The notes beneath the pieces were generated by a model. That model made no database searches and was not told the DNA's origin. It saw nothing but the letters and a program-made list of their open reading frames with translations. From the NCBI GenBank assembly GCA_039029735.1, contig JBCCFL010000021.1:1-64000 (forward strand): a stretch of DNA of 64,000 nucleotides. The letters run 5' to 3'. The stretch comes from CADEDH01 sp039029735 (GTDB lineage Bacteria > Actinomycetota > Acidimicrobiia > Acidimicrobiales > SZUA-35). The first letter of the stretch is position 1. Every line of letters starts with the position of its first letter. Shown piece by piece: positions 15,965-24,598 of the stretch. The translations under genes and the position numbers were made by a program.

Positions 15965-17362
15965 CTAGCGGCCCACTCGGCCGATCGAGATCAGGACCTG
16001 CAACATCTCGTCGATGGTGGTCATGAGCCGCGCGGCTGCGTCATAGGCCCGCTGAGCGGTGATGAGCTGCGTCAGTTCCTCGTCGAGGCTCACCCCCGAC
16101 TCAGCCTGCGCCATGGCTGCGGCCTGCTCCTCGGCGGCGTCGGCTGCGTCACGGGCAGTCGCCGCCGTCAGCACCCGCCCGGCCAGGACGCCGGCCTGAT
16201 CGAGGTACAACGAGATGGGTCCGGATGCGCTCTCCGAGAGGGCCGCGATGTCGCGGGCATTCGAGTTGTCCAGCAACCCTGCGGCTCCGCCGGCGGCCGC
16301 CAACCGCTCTGGCTGACCCAGAACATCTGTCGAGACCTCGATCTCTCCGGGCACGGCGCCGAAGGCGAACACGTCGAGGCCGGTGGAGCTGTCGAGGCCC
16401 TGTCCGCCTTGGTGAAGCGTGTTCACGCCGGTGACGAGGGCAGCAGTCACTGCATCGAAGTCGATCCGAGCGTTGGGGATCACCGCCTGGAGGGCGGTGA
16501 CGTTCGCCGCAGCCGATCCGCTGGTGAGGTTCAACTCGCGACCGTCCGGGGCGTTCACGCTCACCCGTGCGTAGCCGAGTGGCGTCAACACGGCGTCGGT
16601 TGTGACCCCAACCTCGACCGCGTTGGATCGACCGTTGGTGACAAGCAGATGCCCGTCGACCTGGAGCGTCACCTGACCGTCCTCGGTGTGGACGACCAGC
16701 ATGTCAGTGAGCTTCGCCAGCTCGTCGATGGCCTGGTCGCGCTCGTCGAGCAACGAGTTGCGGTCGACGTTCGTACCGACCGACGCCAGGATCTGCTGGT
16801 CGAGGATGGCGATCCGCTCAGCGAGGTCGTTGATCTCACGCACGTCGTCTCGCAGATCGAGTTCGGTGCGCTGGAAGAGGCTTCCAATCTCGGTCACCGT
16901 TCGGTTCACCGACTGTGCGAGGGTCTCGGCGCGCTGGAGCACCACACCACGCATCGCCAGGTCCTCGGGGGCGCTGGCGAGGTCGTCGAAGCTGTTGAAG
17001 AAGGACGTGAACTGGTCCTGGAGGCCACCGTCGACCAACGCACCGTAGGCCGACTCGACCTCGGTGAGGATCGTGTGGGTCCGAGCCCGGGCGGAGGCGA
17101 CGCCCCCCTGTTCGCGAGCGTGCGTCGAGAGGAGCTCGTTTCGAATCCGCGTGACCTCCTCCACCTCGACCCCTTGCCCGGCGCGAGTCACGCCCGAGTG
17201 GAGCCCAATGGCAACGGCGTCGACGGGGCCGAGCTCGGCGCGCCGCCGGTGGTAGCCGGGCGAGTCCACGTTGGCGATGTTCTCGCCGATCACCTCGAGC
17301 CGCTTGCGCTGTGCAAGCAAGCCGCTGTTGCCGATGAAGAGCCCGCCGAAGTTCCCACTCAT
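15965..17362 (-). CDS. flgK: Flagellar hook-associated protein FlgK
   Basis: 465 residues from the ATG at 17362, which overlaps the stop of the FlgN-like gene by one base. The N-terminus NSGLLAQRKRLEVIGENIANVDSPGYHRRR is typical of hook-rod family proteins. The C-terminus has SGVSLDEELTQLITAQRAYDAAARLMTTIDEML. The middle is variable as usual. FlgK forms the first hook-filament junction ring; the chaperone gene lies directly upstream. Confidence 0.96.
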   Translation of the reverse strand: MSGNFGGLFIGNSGLLAQRKRLEVIGENIANVDSPGYHRRRAELGPVDAVAIGLHSGVTRAGQGVEVEEVTRIRNELLSTHAREQGGVASARARTHTILTEVESAYGALVDGGLQDQFTSFFNSFDDLASAPEDLAMRGVVLQRAETLAQSVNRTVTEIGSLFQRTELDLRDDVREINDLAERIAILDQQILASVGTNVDRNSLLDERDQAIDELAKLTDMLVVHTEDGQVTLQVDGHLLVTNGRSNAVEVGVTTDAVLTPLGYARVSVNAPDGRELNLTSGSAAANVTALQAVIPNARIDFDAVTAALVTGVNTLHQGGQGLDSSTGLDVFAFGAVPGEIEVSTDVLGQPERLAAAGGAAGLLDNSNARDIAALSESASGPISLYLDQAGVLAGRVLTAATARDAADAAEEQAAAMAQAESGVSLDEELTQLITAQRAYDAAARLMTTIDEMLQVLISIGRVGR

Positions 17363-17874
17363 CACAGCCTCCCGTCGAACAGCACAGCGTTCGGCCCTGC
17401 GTCGGGTAGGACGCGAAGCCTGCCGTCGTTGCCGTAGCCAGATGGCGCCCGCTCGCCGCTGCCGGCACCACCGGCGGCGGCAACCAGTTCGTCGATCAAC
17501 CGGGTGAGACCCGCCATGCCTTCTTCCAGGGCCTGCACGTTGCGCTGGCGAAGTCGCCCGACCCGGGCCGTGATGGCCTCGAGGTCGCGTTGCTGTTCGG
17601 ACAAGATCTCGCCCCACGGTTCAGGGGCATCCGCCGCCAGATCGGTGAGGGAACGGCCCGGACCGAGCAACGCCTCGCGTTCGAGATCGAGGGTGGCAAG
17701 CGCTCGGGCCTGTTCCTCGAACAGGTCGGCGAGGTGTCGCTGCCAGTCCTGGCGTCCGGAGGCGCCGACCATCAACTGCACCTCGAGGAGGAACTCGAAG
17801 CGATCCAGGTAGGGCCGATAGCGCCACAGGAGGCTATTCAGCTGGTTGTAGTCAACGGAAACCCCAGTGCTCAT
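17362..17874 (-). CDS. flgN: FlgN-like flagellar export chaperone
   Basis: 170 residues from an ATG with an excellent GAGGAGG site. The protein is mostly helical and rich in Leu, Arg and Glu (YLDRFEFLLEVQLMVGA, RALATLDLEREALLG, RVGRLRQRNVQALEEGMAGL), which matches the FlgN coiled-coil chaperone pattern, with a Gly-rich C-terminus. The assignment rests on length, helical pattern and coupling to flgK, the known FlgN client, more than on strong motifs. Confidence 0.75.
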   Translation of the reverse strand: MSTGVSVDYNQLNSLLWRYRPYLDRFEFLLEVQLMVGASGRQDWQRHLADLFEEQARALATLDLEREALLGPGRSLTDLAADAPEPWGEILSEQQRDLEAITARVGRLRQRNVQALEEGMAGLTRLIDELVAAAGGAGSGERAPSGYGNDGRLRVLPDAGPNAVLFDGRL

Positions 17875-17995
17875 GCCTCCTCGACTCGGCCGCGACGGCG
17901 CGATTGTGAGGGGCACGGCCCCTACAGGGTCCAGACGGCCCATGACGCATGATGCTCGTGTGACGACCGACCGACACCGGAGTCGGTGGCCGCGA

Positions 17996-18700
17996 TCAGC
18001 TGGTGACGAGTTCAGATCGCAGGATCCGAAGCGCCTCCTCCTTGAGCTTGCTGGCCCGGGGCTGCGAGATGCCGAGCAACTCCCCCAGTTCGGTCATCGT
18101 CCGGCCCTCGAAGAAATAGCCGTGGATCACGATGCGATGGCGCTCACCCAGCCGACCGAGCCCTCGACGCAACAGGTCACGTGCCTCAGCGTTGCTCAGC
18201 TGCTCCTCGATCGATGCGGCGTGATCGGCGATCGTGGCGGCCAGGGGAAGCAGGTTCTCGCCGTCGATCTGCACCGTGCGGTCGAGCGAGTCCATTCTGC
18301 ACCGCGCGAGGTCCCGGCGCAGTTGGCGCACCTGTTCGAGGTCGAGCCCGAGCGACTGTCCGACCTCGTCCCAGTAGTTGTCGGCTCGACCGTTGACTCC
18401 GTCCTCGACGGCTCGCACCCGCCGTTCGAGACTCCGGACCGAACGTGGCACCCAGTCACTCTGCCGCAGCGCATCGATGATGGCCCCTTCGATGCGACGA
18501 CCGGCGAAGGTCGAGAAGGCCGCACCGCGGCCGGGATCGAAACGGGTCGCGGCGCCGATGAGGCCGAGCATTCCGGCCTGCACGAGATCATCCCGGGTGT
18601 GCGTCGCAGGGAGACCAGCGGTGAGCCGCCGCACGATGTGCTCGACCAATCCGATGTTGGCCAGCACGATCTCGCGCTGCCCCGCCGTCAACTCGCTCAC
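17996..18700 (-). CDS. fliA: FliA/WhiG-type sigma factor (sigma-28)
   Basis: 234 residues from a GTG preceded by AGGGAGGG. Region 2 has DDLVQAGMLGLIGAATRFDPGRGAAFSTFAGRRIEGAIIDALR, very close to FliA/SigD/WhiG. Region 3 has WDEVGQSLGL, and region 4 has GLGRLGERHRIVIHGYFFEGRTMTELGELLGISQPRASKL. It directs late flagellar genes such as fliC; a matching promoter is at 15022. No FlgM gene is seen here, so the anti-sigma partner must lie elsewhere or be absent. Confidence 0.93.
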   Translation of the reverse strand: MSELTAGQREIVLANIGLVEHIVRRLTAGLPATHTRDDLVQAGMLGLIGAATRFDPGRGAAFSTFAGRRIEGAIIDALRQSDWVPRSVRSLERRVRAVEDGVNGRADNYWDEVGQSLGLDLEQVRQLRRDLARCRMDSLDRTVQIDGENLLPLAATIADHAASIEEQLSNAEARDLLRRGLGRLGERHRIVIHGYFFEGRTMTELGELLGISQPRASKLKEEALRILRSELVTS

Positions 18701-18916
18701 GCCACCCTCCCTGGTTGCGCTCTGGACCCAGCATCCTGCGGGTCGCTGATGGAGCTTTCGACGCCACCCCGTGCTCCCTTGAGGTGACCGGGACCTGCGA
18801 TGGAGGCAGTCGAGACCGCTGGCCTGCTCCTGGGTCGGACGACCCCAGGGCCAGCGCCTCACATCACCCCGGCCCGAGCCGACCAGTAGCCGTAGGCCGA
18901 TTGAAGTGAGCTGCCA

Positions 18917-20992
18917 GTGATACCAGGACTGCGTGGAGGAGGAGTGTTGTCGACGGGGATGATCCTCGTCGTCGCGCTCATGGTCGTGCCCCTGCCGGGC
19001 GCGATCCTCGACCTCCTGTTGTCGCTGAACATCGCCTTCGGCGTGCTGCTCCTGCTCACCACGATCATGACCACCCGGGCCCTCGATCTGGCGGCGTTCC
19101 CGTCGCTGCTGCTCATCGCCACGCTGTTCCGGCTGGCGTTGAACGTGTCGTCGACCCGACTCATCCTCACCTCCGGCTCAGCCGGTGGAGTCATCGCCTC
19201 GTTCGGTTCGTTCGTGGTCGGCGGGTCGGTCGTCGTCGGCCTCGTCGTGTTCTTGATCCTGGTGGTCATCCAGTTCGTCGTGGTCACCAATGGTGCATCC
19301 CGTGTGGCTGAGGTCGGCGCCAGGTTCACCCTCGACGCCCTGCCCGGCAAGCAGATGGCCATCGACGCCGACCTCGGCGCCGGGCTCATCGACGAAGAGA
19401 CCGCCCGGACTCGACGCAAAGAGGTGAGCTCCGAGGCCGACTTCTACGGTGCGATGGACGGTGCATCGAAGTTCGTGAAGGGCGATGCCATCGCCGGCGT
19501 GCTCATCACGCTGATCAACCTGATCGGTGGCCTCATCATCGGTGTGGTCCAGAACGACCTCCCCGTTGGCGATGCCGTCAACACGTACTCCACGCTGACG
19601 ATCGGCGACGGCCTCGTGTCGCAGATCCCGGCGCTGCTGATCTCAATCGCCAGCGGCATCATCGTGACCCGAGCCACCAGCGACGGTGACCTCGGCAGCG
19701 ACGTGGTGAGCCAGCTCGCCGCCCAGCACCAGGCCCTTCGCTACGGCGGGGTGACGGTGCTGCTCCTGGGCCTCGCCCCGGGCCTGCCCCTGCTGCCGTT
19801 CGGCATCGTGGGAGGCGGCATCTTCATCGTTGGCCGGCAACTCCAGCAACGGGCCGCCGAGGCAGAGGCCGAGGCCGAAGCGGCCGAGGACGAAGAGGAG
19901 GCGATGCCCGAGCCGGTGCAACTCGCCTACGAGATCCGACCGGAGCCGCTGGAATTGGAACTCGCCGTCGACATGATCGACCTCGTCGATGCGTCGGCCG
20001 GGGGAGATCTCCTCGACCGGGTGCGAGCGTTGCGGCGCAAGATCGCCCGCGAGATCGGGCTGATCATCCCGCCCGTGCGCACCCGCGACAACCTCGATCT
20101 CGACCCCGGCGAGTACACGGTCACGGTGCATGGCGTGGAGATGGCACGGGGCCGCGCTCCGGCCGGACACGTCCTCGTGATCGCCGACGACCTCGACTCG
20201 CTCCCTGGGCCCTCGGCCATCGAGCCGGTGTTCGGGCTGCCCGCCAAGTGGCTCCCGATCACGGCCCAGCCGCTGGCCGAGGCGGTCGGGGCCACGATCG
20301 TCGACCGGGCATCGGTGATCACCACCCACCTGGCCGAGACGATCCGCCGACTCGCCGCCCAGCTGCTCAGCCGCCAGGAAGTGAAGGAGCTGATCGAACT
20401 GGTGCGCCAGAGCGATCCGGCCGTGGTCGAGGAACTGAACGCCTCCGAACTCACGGTGGCCGAGGTACAGCGCGTACTGCAGGATCTGTTGAACGAGCAG
20501 GTCCCCATCCGCGACATCGTGCGGATTCTCGACGTGCTCAGTGAGCGGGCCCGGGTGACCCGCGATCCCACGGAGCTGACCGAAGCCGTGCGCGTCGCCC
20601 TCGGTCCGTCGATCTCGGCCGGCAGTGCCGATCCCGACGGAACGCTGTACGTGATCACGATCGATCCCGTGCTCGAACAAGGGCTGCTGTCGGCTCTCCA
20701 AGCCGGCCCCCAGGGCCCGGACTTCGTCCTCGACCCGGCGCTGCTCCATCAGCTGGCGATGGCGATCCGATCCGAGGTGGTGGCGGTCGAGCAGCGGGGC
20801 CGGAGCCCCGTACTGGTGGCGGCCCGCGGGCTCCGTCGCCCGCTTCGCAAGTTGTTGTCGTTGACCGAGGTCCAGGCGCCCGTACTGAGCGCAGACGAAC
20901 TCGGTCCCCAGGTCCAGGTTGAACACGCAGGGGTGGTGAACCTTGAGCAAGCCGGAATCCAGACAAACCAAGCGGCGATACTCGGGTCCTGA
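18917..20992 (+). CDS. flhA: Flagellar export apparatus protein FlhA
   Basis: 691 residues. Eight hydrophobic segments cover about the first 310 residues, with LDLLLSLNIAFGVLLLLTT, FPSLLLIATLFRLALNVSSTRLIL, the charged FHIPEP-like loop (ARFTLDALPGKQMAIDADLGAGLIDE) and SKFVKGDAIAGVLI. A cytoplasmic domain follows, with long Glu/Ala linker residues near 310-330. The GTG at 18917 has AAGTGAG at the right spacing; a GTG at 18944 is an alternative. The 3' end overlaps the FlhF-like gene by 50 bases, so the two are tightly coupled. Confidence 0.95.
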   Translation: MIPGLRGGGVLSTGMILVVALMVVPLPGAILDLLLSLNIAFGVLLLLTTIMTTRALDLAAFPSLLLIATLFRLALNVSSTRLILTSGSAGGVIASFGSFVVGGSVVVGLVVFLILVVIQFVVVTNGASRVAEVGARFTLDALPGKQMAIDADLGAGLIDEETARTRRKEVSSEADFYGAMDGASKFVKGDAIAGVLITLINLIGGLIIGVVQNDLPVGDAVNTYSTLTIGDGLVSQIPALLISIASGIIVTRATSDGDLGSDVVSQLAAQHQALRYGGVTVLLLGLAPGLPLLPFGIVGGGIFIVGRQLQQRAAEAEAEAEAAEDEEEAMPEPVQLAYEIRPEPLELELAVDMIDLVDASAGGDLLDRVRALRRKIAREIGLIIPPVRTRDNLDLDPGEYTVTVHGVEMARGRAPAGHVLVIADDLDSLPGPSAIEPVFGLPAKWLPITAQPLAEAVGATIVDRASVITTHLAETIRRLAAQLLSRQEVKELIELVRQSDPAVVEELNASELTVAEVQRVLQDLLNEQVPIRDIVRILDVLSERARVTRDPTELTEAVRVALGPSISAGSADPDGTLYVITIDPVLEQGLLSALQAGPQGPDFVLDPALLHQLAMAIRSEVVAVEQRGRSPVLVAARGLRRPLRKLLSLTEVQAPVLSADELGPQVQVEHAGVVNLEQAGIQTNQAAILGS

Positions 20993-22652
20993 GCTGACCG
21001 AGCTGCTCGAACAGGTCGTGGCCGAAAACGGTCAGGACGTGTCGATCAGCGCGGTCAACCGGATCCGATCGGGAGGCTTCGCCGGGTTCTTCTGCCGCGA
21101 GGAGTTCGAGGTCCTCGTGGAGGAGGTCGGGGCCGAGGCCGCCGCCTCTGGCGCGCCGGAGAACCGCGACCAACGCTTCCGTGAGCTGCTCGAGGAGCGG
21201 CTCGCCGACATGCACGTGATCGATCGAGCTGAGGTGGTCATGCCAACAGGAGCCAGCCGCGGTCGCCGCGGACGGAAGAAGGCACCCACCGGTGCGCTCT
21301 CGCTCAGCGTCGAGCCCGCCGGCGACGCCACCGGCACACCCGCGGGCAGCGCCCCGCCCCCGAAGCGTCGGGTGGGAGCCACTGTCGACCTCACCGACGA
21401 GGCCGGCAGTGGCGAGCGCGGCGGTGCACTCGACATCCGCAACCTCCGCCCCGACGACGGTGTGGACATCGACTTCACCGCCGCTCGCCTGGCCCGTCAG
21501 GACGAGTCCGCCGACACGGCGGCCCCGACCGACGGTCGCCCGCAGGTGAAGGTCCAGGGTGCGGTCGAGGTCCGCCACGCCGACGACATCACCGACGACG
21601 AGCGCGAGGTGGTCGACGTGACTCCTCCTCCGCCCCAGCGCCCGCGGACGGCGGCGCCCTCTGTCGAGATCTCAGCCGATCTGGCGATCGATCTGGATCC
21701 GACACCGCCGGAGCCGGCACCACGCCATCTCGACCCGGCCAACGACGTCAGGGGCGACGAGGACCGCCGGCCCGACACCAGCCCCATCCAGATCACGCCG
21801 CTCAACCCTGATCGACCGTTGTCGTTCGCCACGGCCAGCGCCGAGGCCGATGCTGGCCCGCCGGCAGTGGAGCATATCGAGCCTGCCCCCGCCGTCGAAC
21901 CTGCCCCCGCCGTCGAGCCTGCCCCCGCCGTCGAGGTGATGGTCGATACGCCGGCGCCAGCGCCAGCGCCAACGCCAACGAGTGCCGACACCGCAGCAGT
22001 CGGGCCCGGGGCACCCCCACGCCTGGTTGACCAGTCGGCCGAGACCGTGATCGATCCCGTACCGCTGGAGCCGCCCGCCATGTTGTCGGCCTCTGCGTTC
22101 TGGCTCGAGCTCGAGCGCACCCAGCGTGAGCTCGACTCGCTGCTGCCGCCCCCGTCGTCGCGCACCCTGCTCGTCGGCCCGCTCCCCCAGGCGCTGGCCC
22201 TCATCCAGGCCCACCGCGACCACTACGGCATGGCGGCCGACGACATCTGGGTGCTCACCGACCGCACCACGGTTCTGAACGCGCCCGACTGGCGGCTCGT
22301 CCGCTCGGGTCAGCAGCTCGAGCAGCAGGCCGAGCAGCGACGAGGCCCTGCGATCTTCGTGGTCGATGTGCCCGTGGAGCTCCCGGCCTGGGTGCCCGCG
22401 TTGGTGCAGCGCATGCGCCGCCACAACCTTGGTCTCGTCCGCTACGTGGTGCCCGGCGATCCGCGCACCAGCGATCTCATGCAGTACTGGAGCAGCGGAG
22501 ACGACCCCTACGCCGTCGATCTGACGTCATCGCTGACTCCGGGCCAGGTGCTGCCCCTGATCACCAACGGCCATCCGATCACCACGGTGGCCGGCGCCGA
22601 CGTGACAGCCGAACTGATCGTCGCCATGCGCGACCGGGCGGGCCGTGGCTGA
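20943..22652 (+). CDS. FlhF-like protein with N-terminal B domain, long linker and P-loop-less G domain
   Basis: 569 residues from a TTG (first start after an in-frame stop). Residues 12-60 resemble the basic B domain of FlhF: YSGPELTELLEQVVAENG then IRSGGFAGFFCREEFEVLVEEVG. A Pro/Ala/Asp-rich linker spans about 95-390, with EPAPAV repeats. The last 165 residues follow the SRP-GTPase plan, but the P-loop is LLVGPLPQALAL with no GKT, and the TNGQ block is TNGHPITTVAG. So it keeps FlhF architecture without a nucleotide site. It overlaps flhA by 50 bases, the usual flhA-flhF order. It probably helps place or assemble the flagellum; GTP hydrolysis is unlikely. Confidence 0.7.
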   Translation: MSKPESRQTKRRYSGPELTELLEQVVAENGQDVSISAVNRIRSGGFAGFFCREEFEVLVEEVGAEAAASGAPENRDQRFRELLEERLADMHVIDRAEVVMPTGASRGRRGRKKAPTGALSLSVEPAGDATGTPAGSAPPPKRRVGATVDLTDEAGSGERGGALDIRNLRPDDGVDIDFTAARLARQDESADTAAPTDGRPQVKVQGAVEVRHADDITDDEREVVDVTPPPPQRPRTAAPSVEISADLAIDLDPTPPEPAPRHLDPANDVRGDEDRRPDTSPIQITPLNPDRPLSFATASAEADAGPPAVEHIEPAPAVEPAPAVEPAPAVEVMVDTPAPAPAPTPTSADTAAVGPGAPPRLVDQSAETVIDPVPLEPPAMLSASAFWLELERTQRELDSLLPPPSSRTLLVGPLPQALALIQAHRDHYGMAADDIWVLTDRTTVLNAPDWRLVRSGQQLEQQAEQRRGPAIFVVDVPVELPAWVPALVQRMRRHNLGLVRYVVPGDPRTSDLMQYWSSGDDPYAVDLTSSLTPGQVLPLITNGHPITTVAGADVTAELIVAMRDRAGRG

Positions 22653-22959
22653 CTCGGACCGGACTGTCGCCCGCGGGCCGACCGACGGGGCTGATGCCTC
22701 GACGGTTGTCGCGCCCCGCGTGCGCTATCGACGGCCGGCCATAGGCGTCGGCCTGTTGATGTCGTTCGTCGTGGGGTTCGACCCCCTGTCCGACGCGATC
22801 ACAGGAACCGGCTCCTACGAGAGTGCCCTGATCCGCTTCGTGGCCTGCGTGGTGTTCTGCATGGCCGGTGGCGCATTCGTCGGTGCCGTTCTCGATCAAT
22901 CTCCCGAACCAACATCCGATTCTGTCGACTCCTCATCCCCTGCTGACGCAGGCCGATGA
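22645..22959 (+). CDS. Small membrane protein of unknown function
   Basis: 104 residues from a GTG that overlaps the FlhF-like gene by eight bases. Two hydrophobic segments are visible (about 32-48 and 62-84, ALIRFVACVVFCMAGGAFVGAVL), with a polar N-terminus and a Ser/Asp/Pro-rich tail. No known family seen. The start of the next gene overlaps its stop (ATGA). Its place between an FlhF-like and an HDOD-GGDEF gene suggests a membrane role at the flagellar pole, which is a guess. Confidence 0.65.
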   Translation: MADSDRTVARGPTDGADASTVVAPRVRYRRPAIGVGLLMSFVVGFDPLSDAITGTGSYESALIRFVACVVFCMAGGAFVGAVLDQSPEPTSDSVDSSSPADAGR

Positions 22960-24491
22960 CAACACAGACGGCGAGGAGCACCAACGCAATGGCAACACCC
23001 ACTCCACAACCAACCTCCGACATGACGAGCGACGACGTCGCCGAGTCGTTCGGCGAGCTGTCGACCCTGGCGCCCGTTGCGATGCGGATCGTCCAGGTGG
23101 CCGACGACGAAGACGCCTCGATGGCCGACCTGGTGAACGTCATCGGGCTCGACCCGGCGCTCACGGCCAAACTGCTCCGGGTAGCCAACTCGGCGCTCTA
23201 CGGTCAGTCGACCGAGGTCACCAGCTTGTTGCGGGCCACGACACTCCTGGGCACCCAAACCGTCAAGCTGCTCGCCCTCGGCTTCAGCCTCGTGGACAGC
23301 CTGTGCCCACCGGAGCTTCCCTCGAATGCGCTCTGGCGTCGGAGCCTGACCGCCAGTGTGATCGGACGCTGCATCGCGAACGAGTCCCACCCCCGAGTGG
23401 CCGACGACGCCTTCGTCGGCGGGCTGCTCGGCAACATCGGCAAGTTCGCCCTCGTCGGCGTGCCCGCCTACGCGGATGCCGTCGCTGAGGCGAACGCCTG
23501 GCCGCCGATCGAGGCCGAGGCCGACATCGTCGGCTTCACCAGCGACGAGGTGTCGGCGCTGATCATGGAGAAGTGGGGCCTCCCGGCTGCGATCCATGAG
23601 GCCGTGCACTGGCGCTCGGCGCCCGAACTGGCCGATGCCGCCCACGACGCAGCGGCGATCCTCCACGTGGCCGATGCCGCCGCCGAGTTTATGCTCTCCA
23701 CCGGCGAACCCCAGGCCGTGGCCTACGACGTGTTGTCGCTCGCCGCCGCCGGTCAGCTCGGCTGGTCGATGGCCCAGATCGAGGAGATCCTCACCGACGC
23801 CACGCCCGATCTGAACGACATCGCCAAGCTCTTCGATCTCGGCGCCATCACCGATACTCCCGTTGTCGAGCTGATGATCCACGCCCAGACACTGGTGGCC
23901 AAGGTAAGCCTGGAGATGACGGCCGCTCTCACCCAGCAGCAGGAGCGCAACGAGGCGTTGAGTGAGGCCAACAAGCGCCTCCACAACCAGGCATCGACCG
24001 ACGCCCTCACCGGGTTGCCGAACCGTCGGACCTTCGACGCCTACCTGAGCAACCAGATCGCCGGTCGGCTCAAACGACCGCGCAAGACCGATCTCGGCCT
24101 GATCCTGATCGACCTCGACCATTTCAAGGCGGTCAACGACACCTATGGCCACCACGTTGGCGACGAGGTGCTGCAGGCCGTCGGCGCTCGCATCATGAGC
24201 GCCACTCGGCGCAGTGAGCTGTCGGCTCGCATCGGCGGCGAGGAGTTCGCCGTGGTGCTGCCCGACACCCAGCGCAACGAGCTCCCCAAGGCCGCCGAGC
24301 GGTTCCGGTCTCTGATTGCCGCCGACCCCATCGACACCAGCAGTGGGCCACTCGAGGTGACCGCCAGCATCGGGGCCGCCCAGGTGCAGCCAACGGCGGC
24401 CGAGACCCGCGACGAGCTGTTCGCCACCGCCGACAAGGCGCTCTACGACTCGAAGGCGGGGGGCCGGAACATGGCGACCGTGTCGACCTAG
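22956..24491 (+). CDS. HDOD-GGDEF diguanylate cyclase
   Basis: 511 residues. An HDOD domain covers about residues 30-230 (LAPVAMRIVQVADDEDASMADLVNVIGLDPALTAKLL-type sequence). A helical linker follows (300-345), then a GGDEF domain (about 345-505) with DALTGLPNRRTFDAYL, LILIDLDHFKAVNDTYGHHVGD and the active-site motif RIGGEEFAVVLP. The inhibitory site position reads RRSE rather than RxxD, a conservative change. It should make cyclic-di-GMP. Translation is coupled to the small membrane protein and so to the flhA group, which points to control of motility. Confidence 0.92.
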   Translation: MTTQTARSTNAMATPTPQPTSDMTSDDVAESFGELSTLAPVAMRIVQVADDEDASMADLVNVIGLDPALTAKLLRVANSALYGQSTEVTSLLRATTLLGTQTVKLLALGFSLVDSLCPPELPSNALWRRSLTASVIGRCIANESHPRVADDAFVGGLLGNIGKFALVGVPAYADAVAEANAWPPIEAEADIVGFTSDEVSALIMEKWGLPAAIHEAVHWRSAPELADAAHDAAAILHVADAAAEFMLSTGEPQAVAYDVLSLAAAGQLGWSMAQIEEILTDATPDLNDIAKLFDLGAITDTPVVELMIHAQTLVAKVSLEMTAALTQQQERNEALSEANKRLHNQASTDALTGLPNRRTFDAYLSNQIAGRLKRPRKTDLGLILIDLDHFKAVNDTYGHHVGDEVLQAVGARIMSATRRSELSARIGGEEFAVVLPDTQRNELPKAAERFRSLIAADPIDTSSGPLEVTASIGAAQVQPTAAETRDELFATADKALYDSKAGGRNMATVST

Positions 24492-24598
24492 GTCCATCGG
24501 ATCGTCTCGCCGTCGGGACGTGACGATCGCTACAGACAAACCGCCAGGAGTCCGATCGCTCGGGAAGCCCATTGTCCGACGAGTGCGGAGGGACTCCA

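Noticed and set aside
18876..18903. Sigma-28 promoter before flhA
   Set aside because: GCCGATTG is present at 18896 but no TAAA-like box lies 14-16 bases upstream, and it sits very close to the chosen start.
20655..21578. Minus-strand frame opposite the end of flhA and the FlhF-like gene
   Set aside because: Only a high-GC shadow, no motif, and it crosses two plus-strand coding genes.
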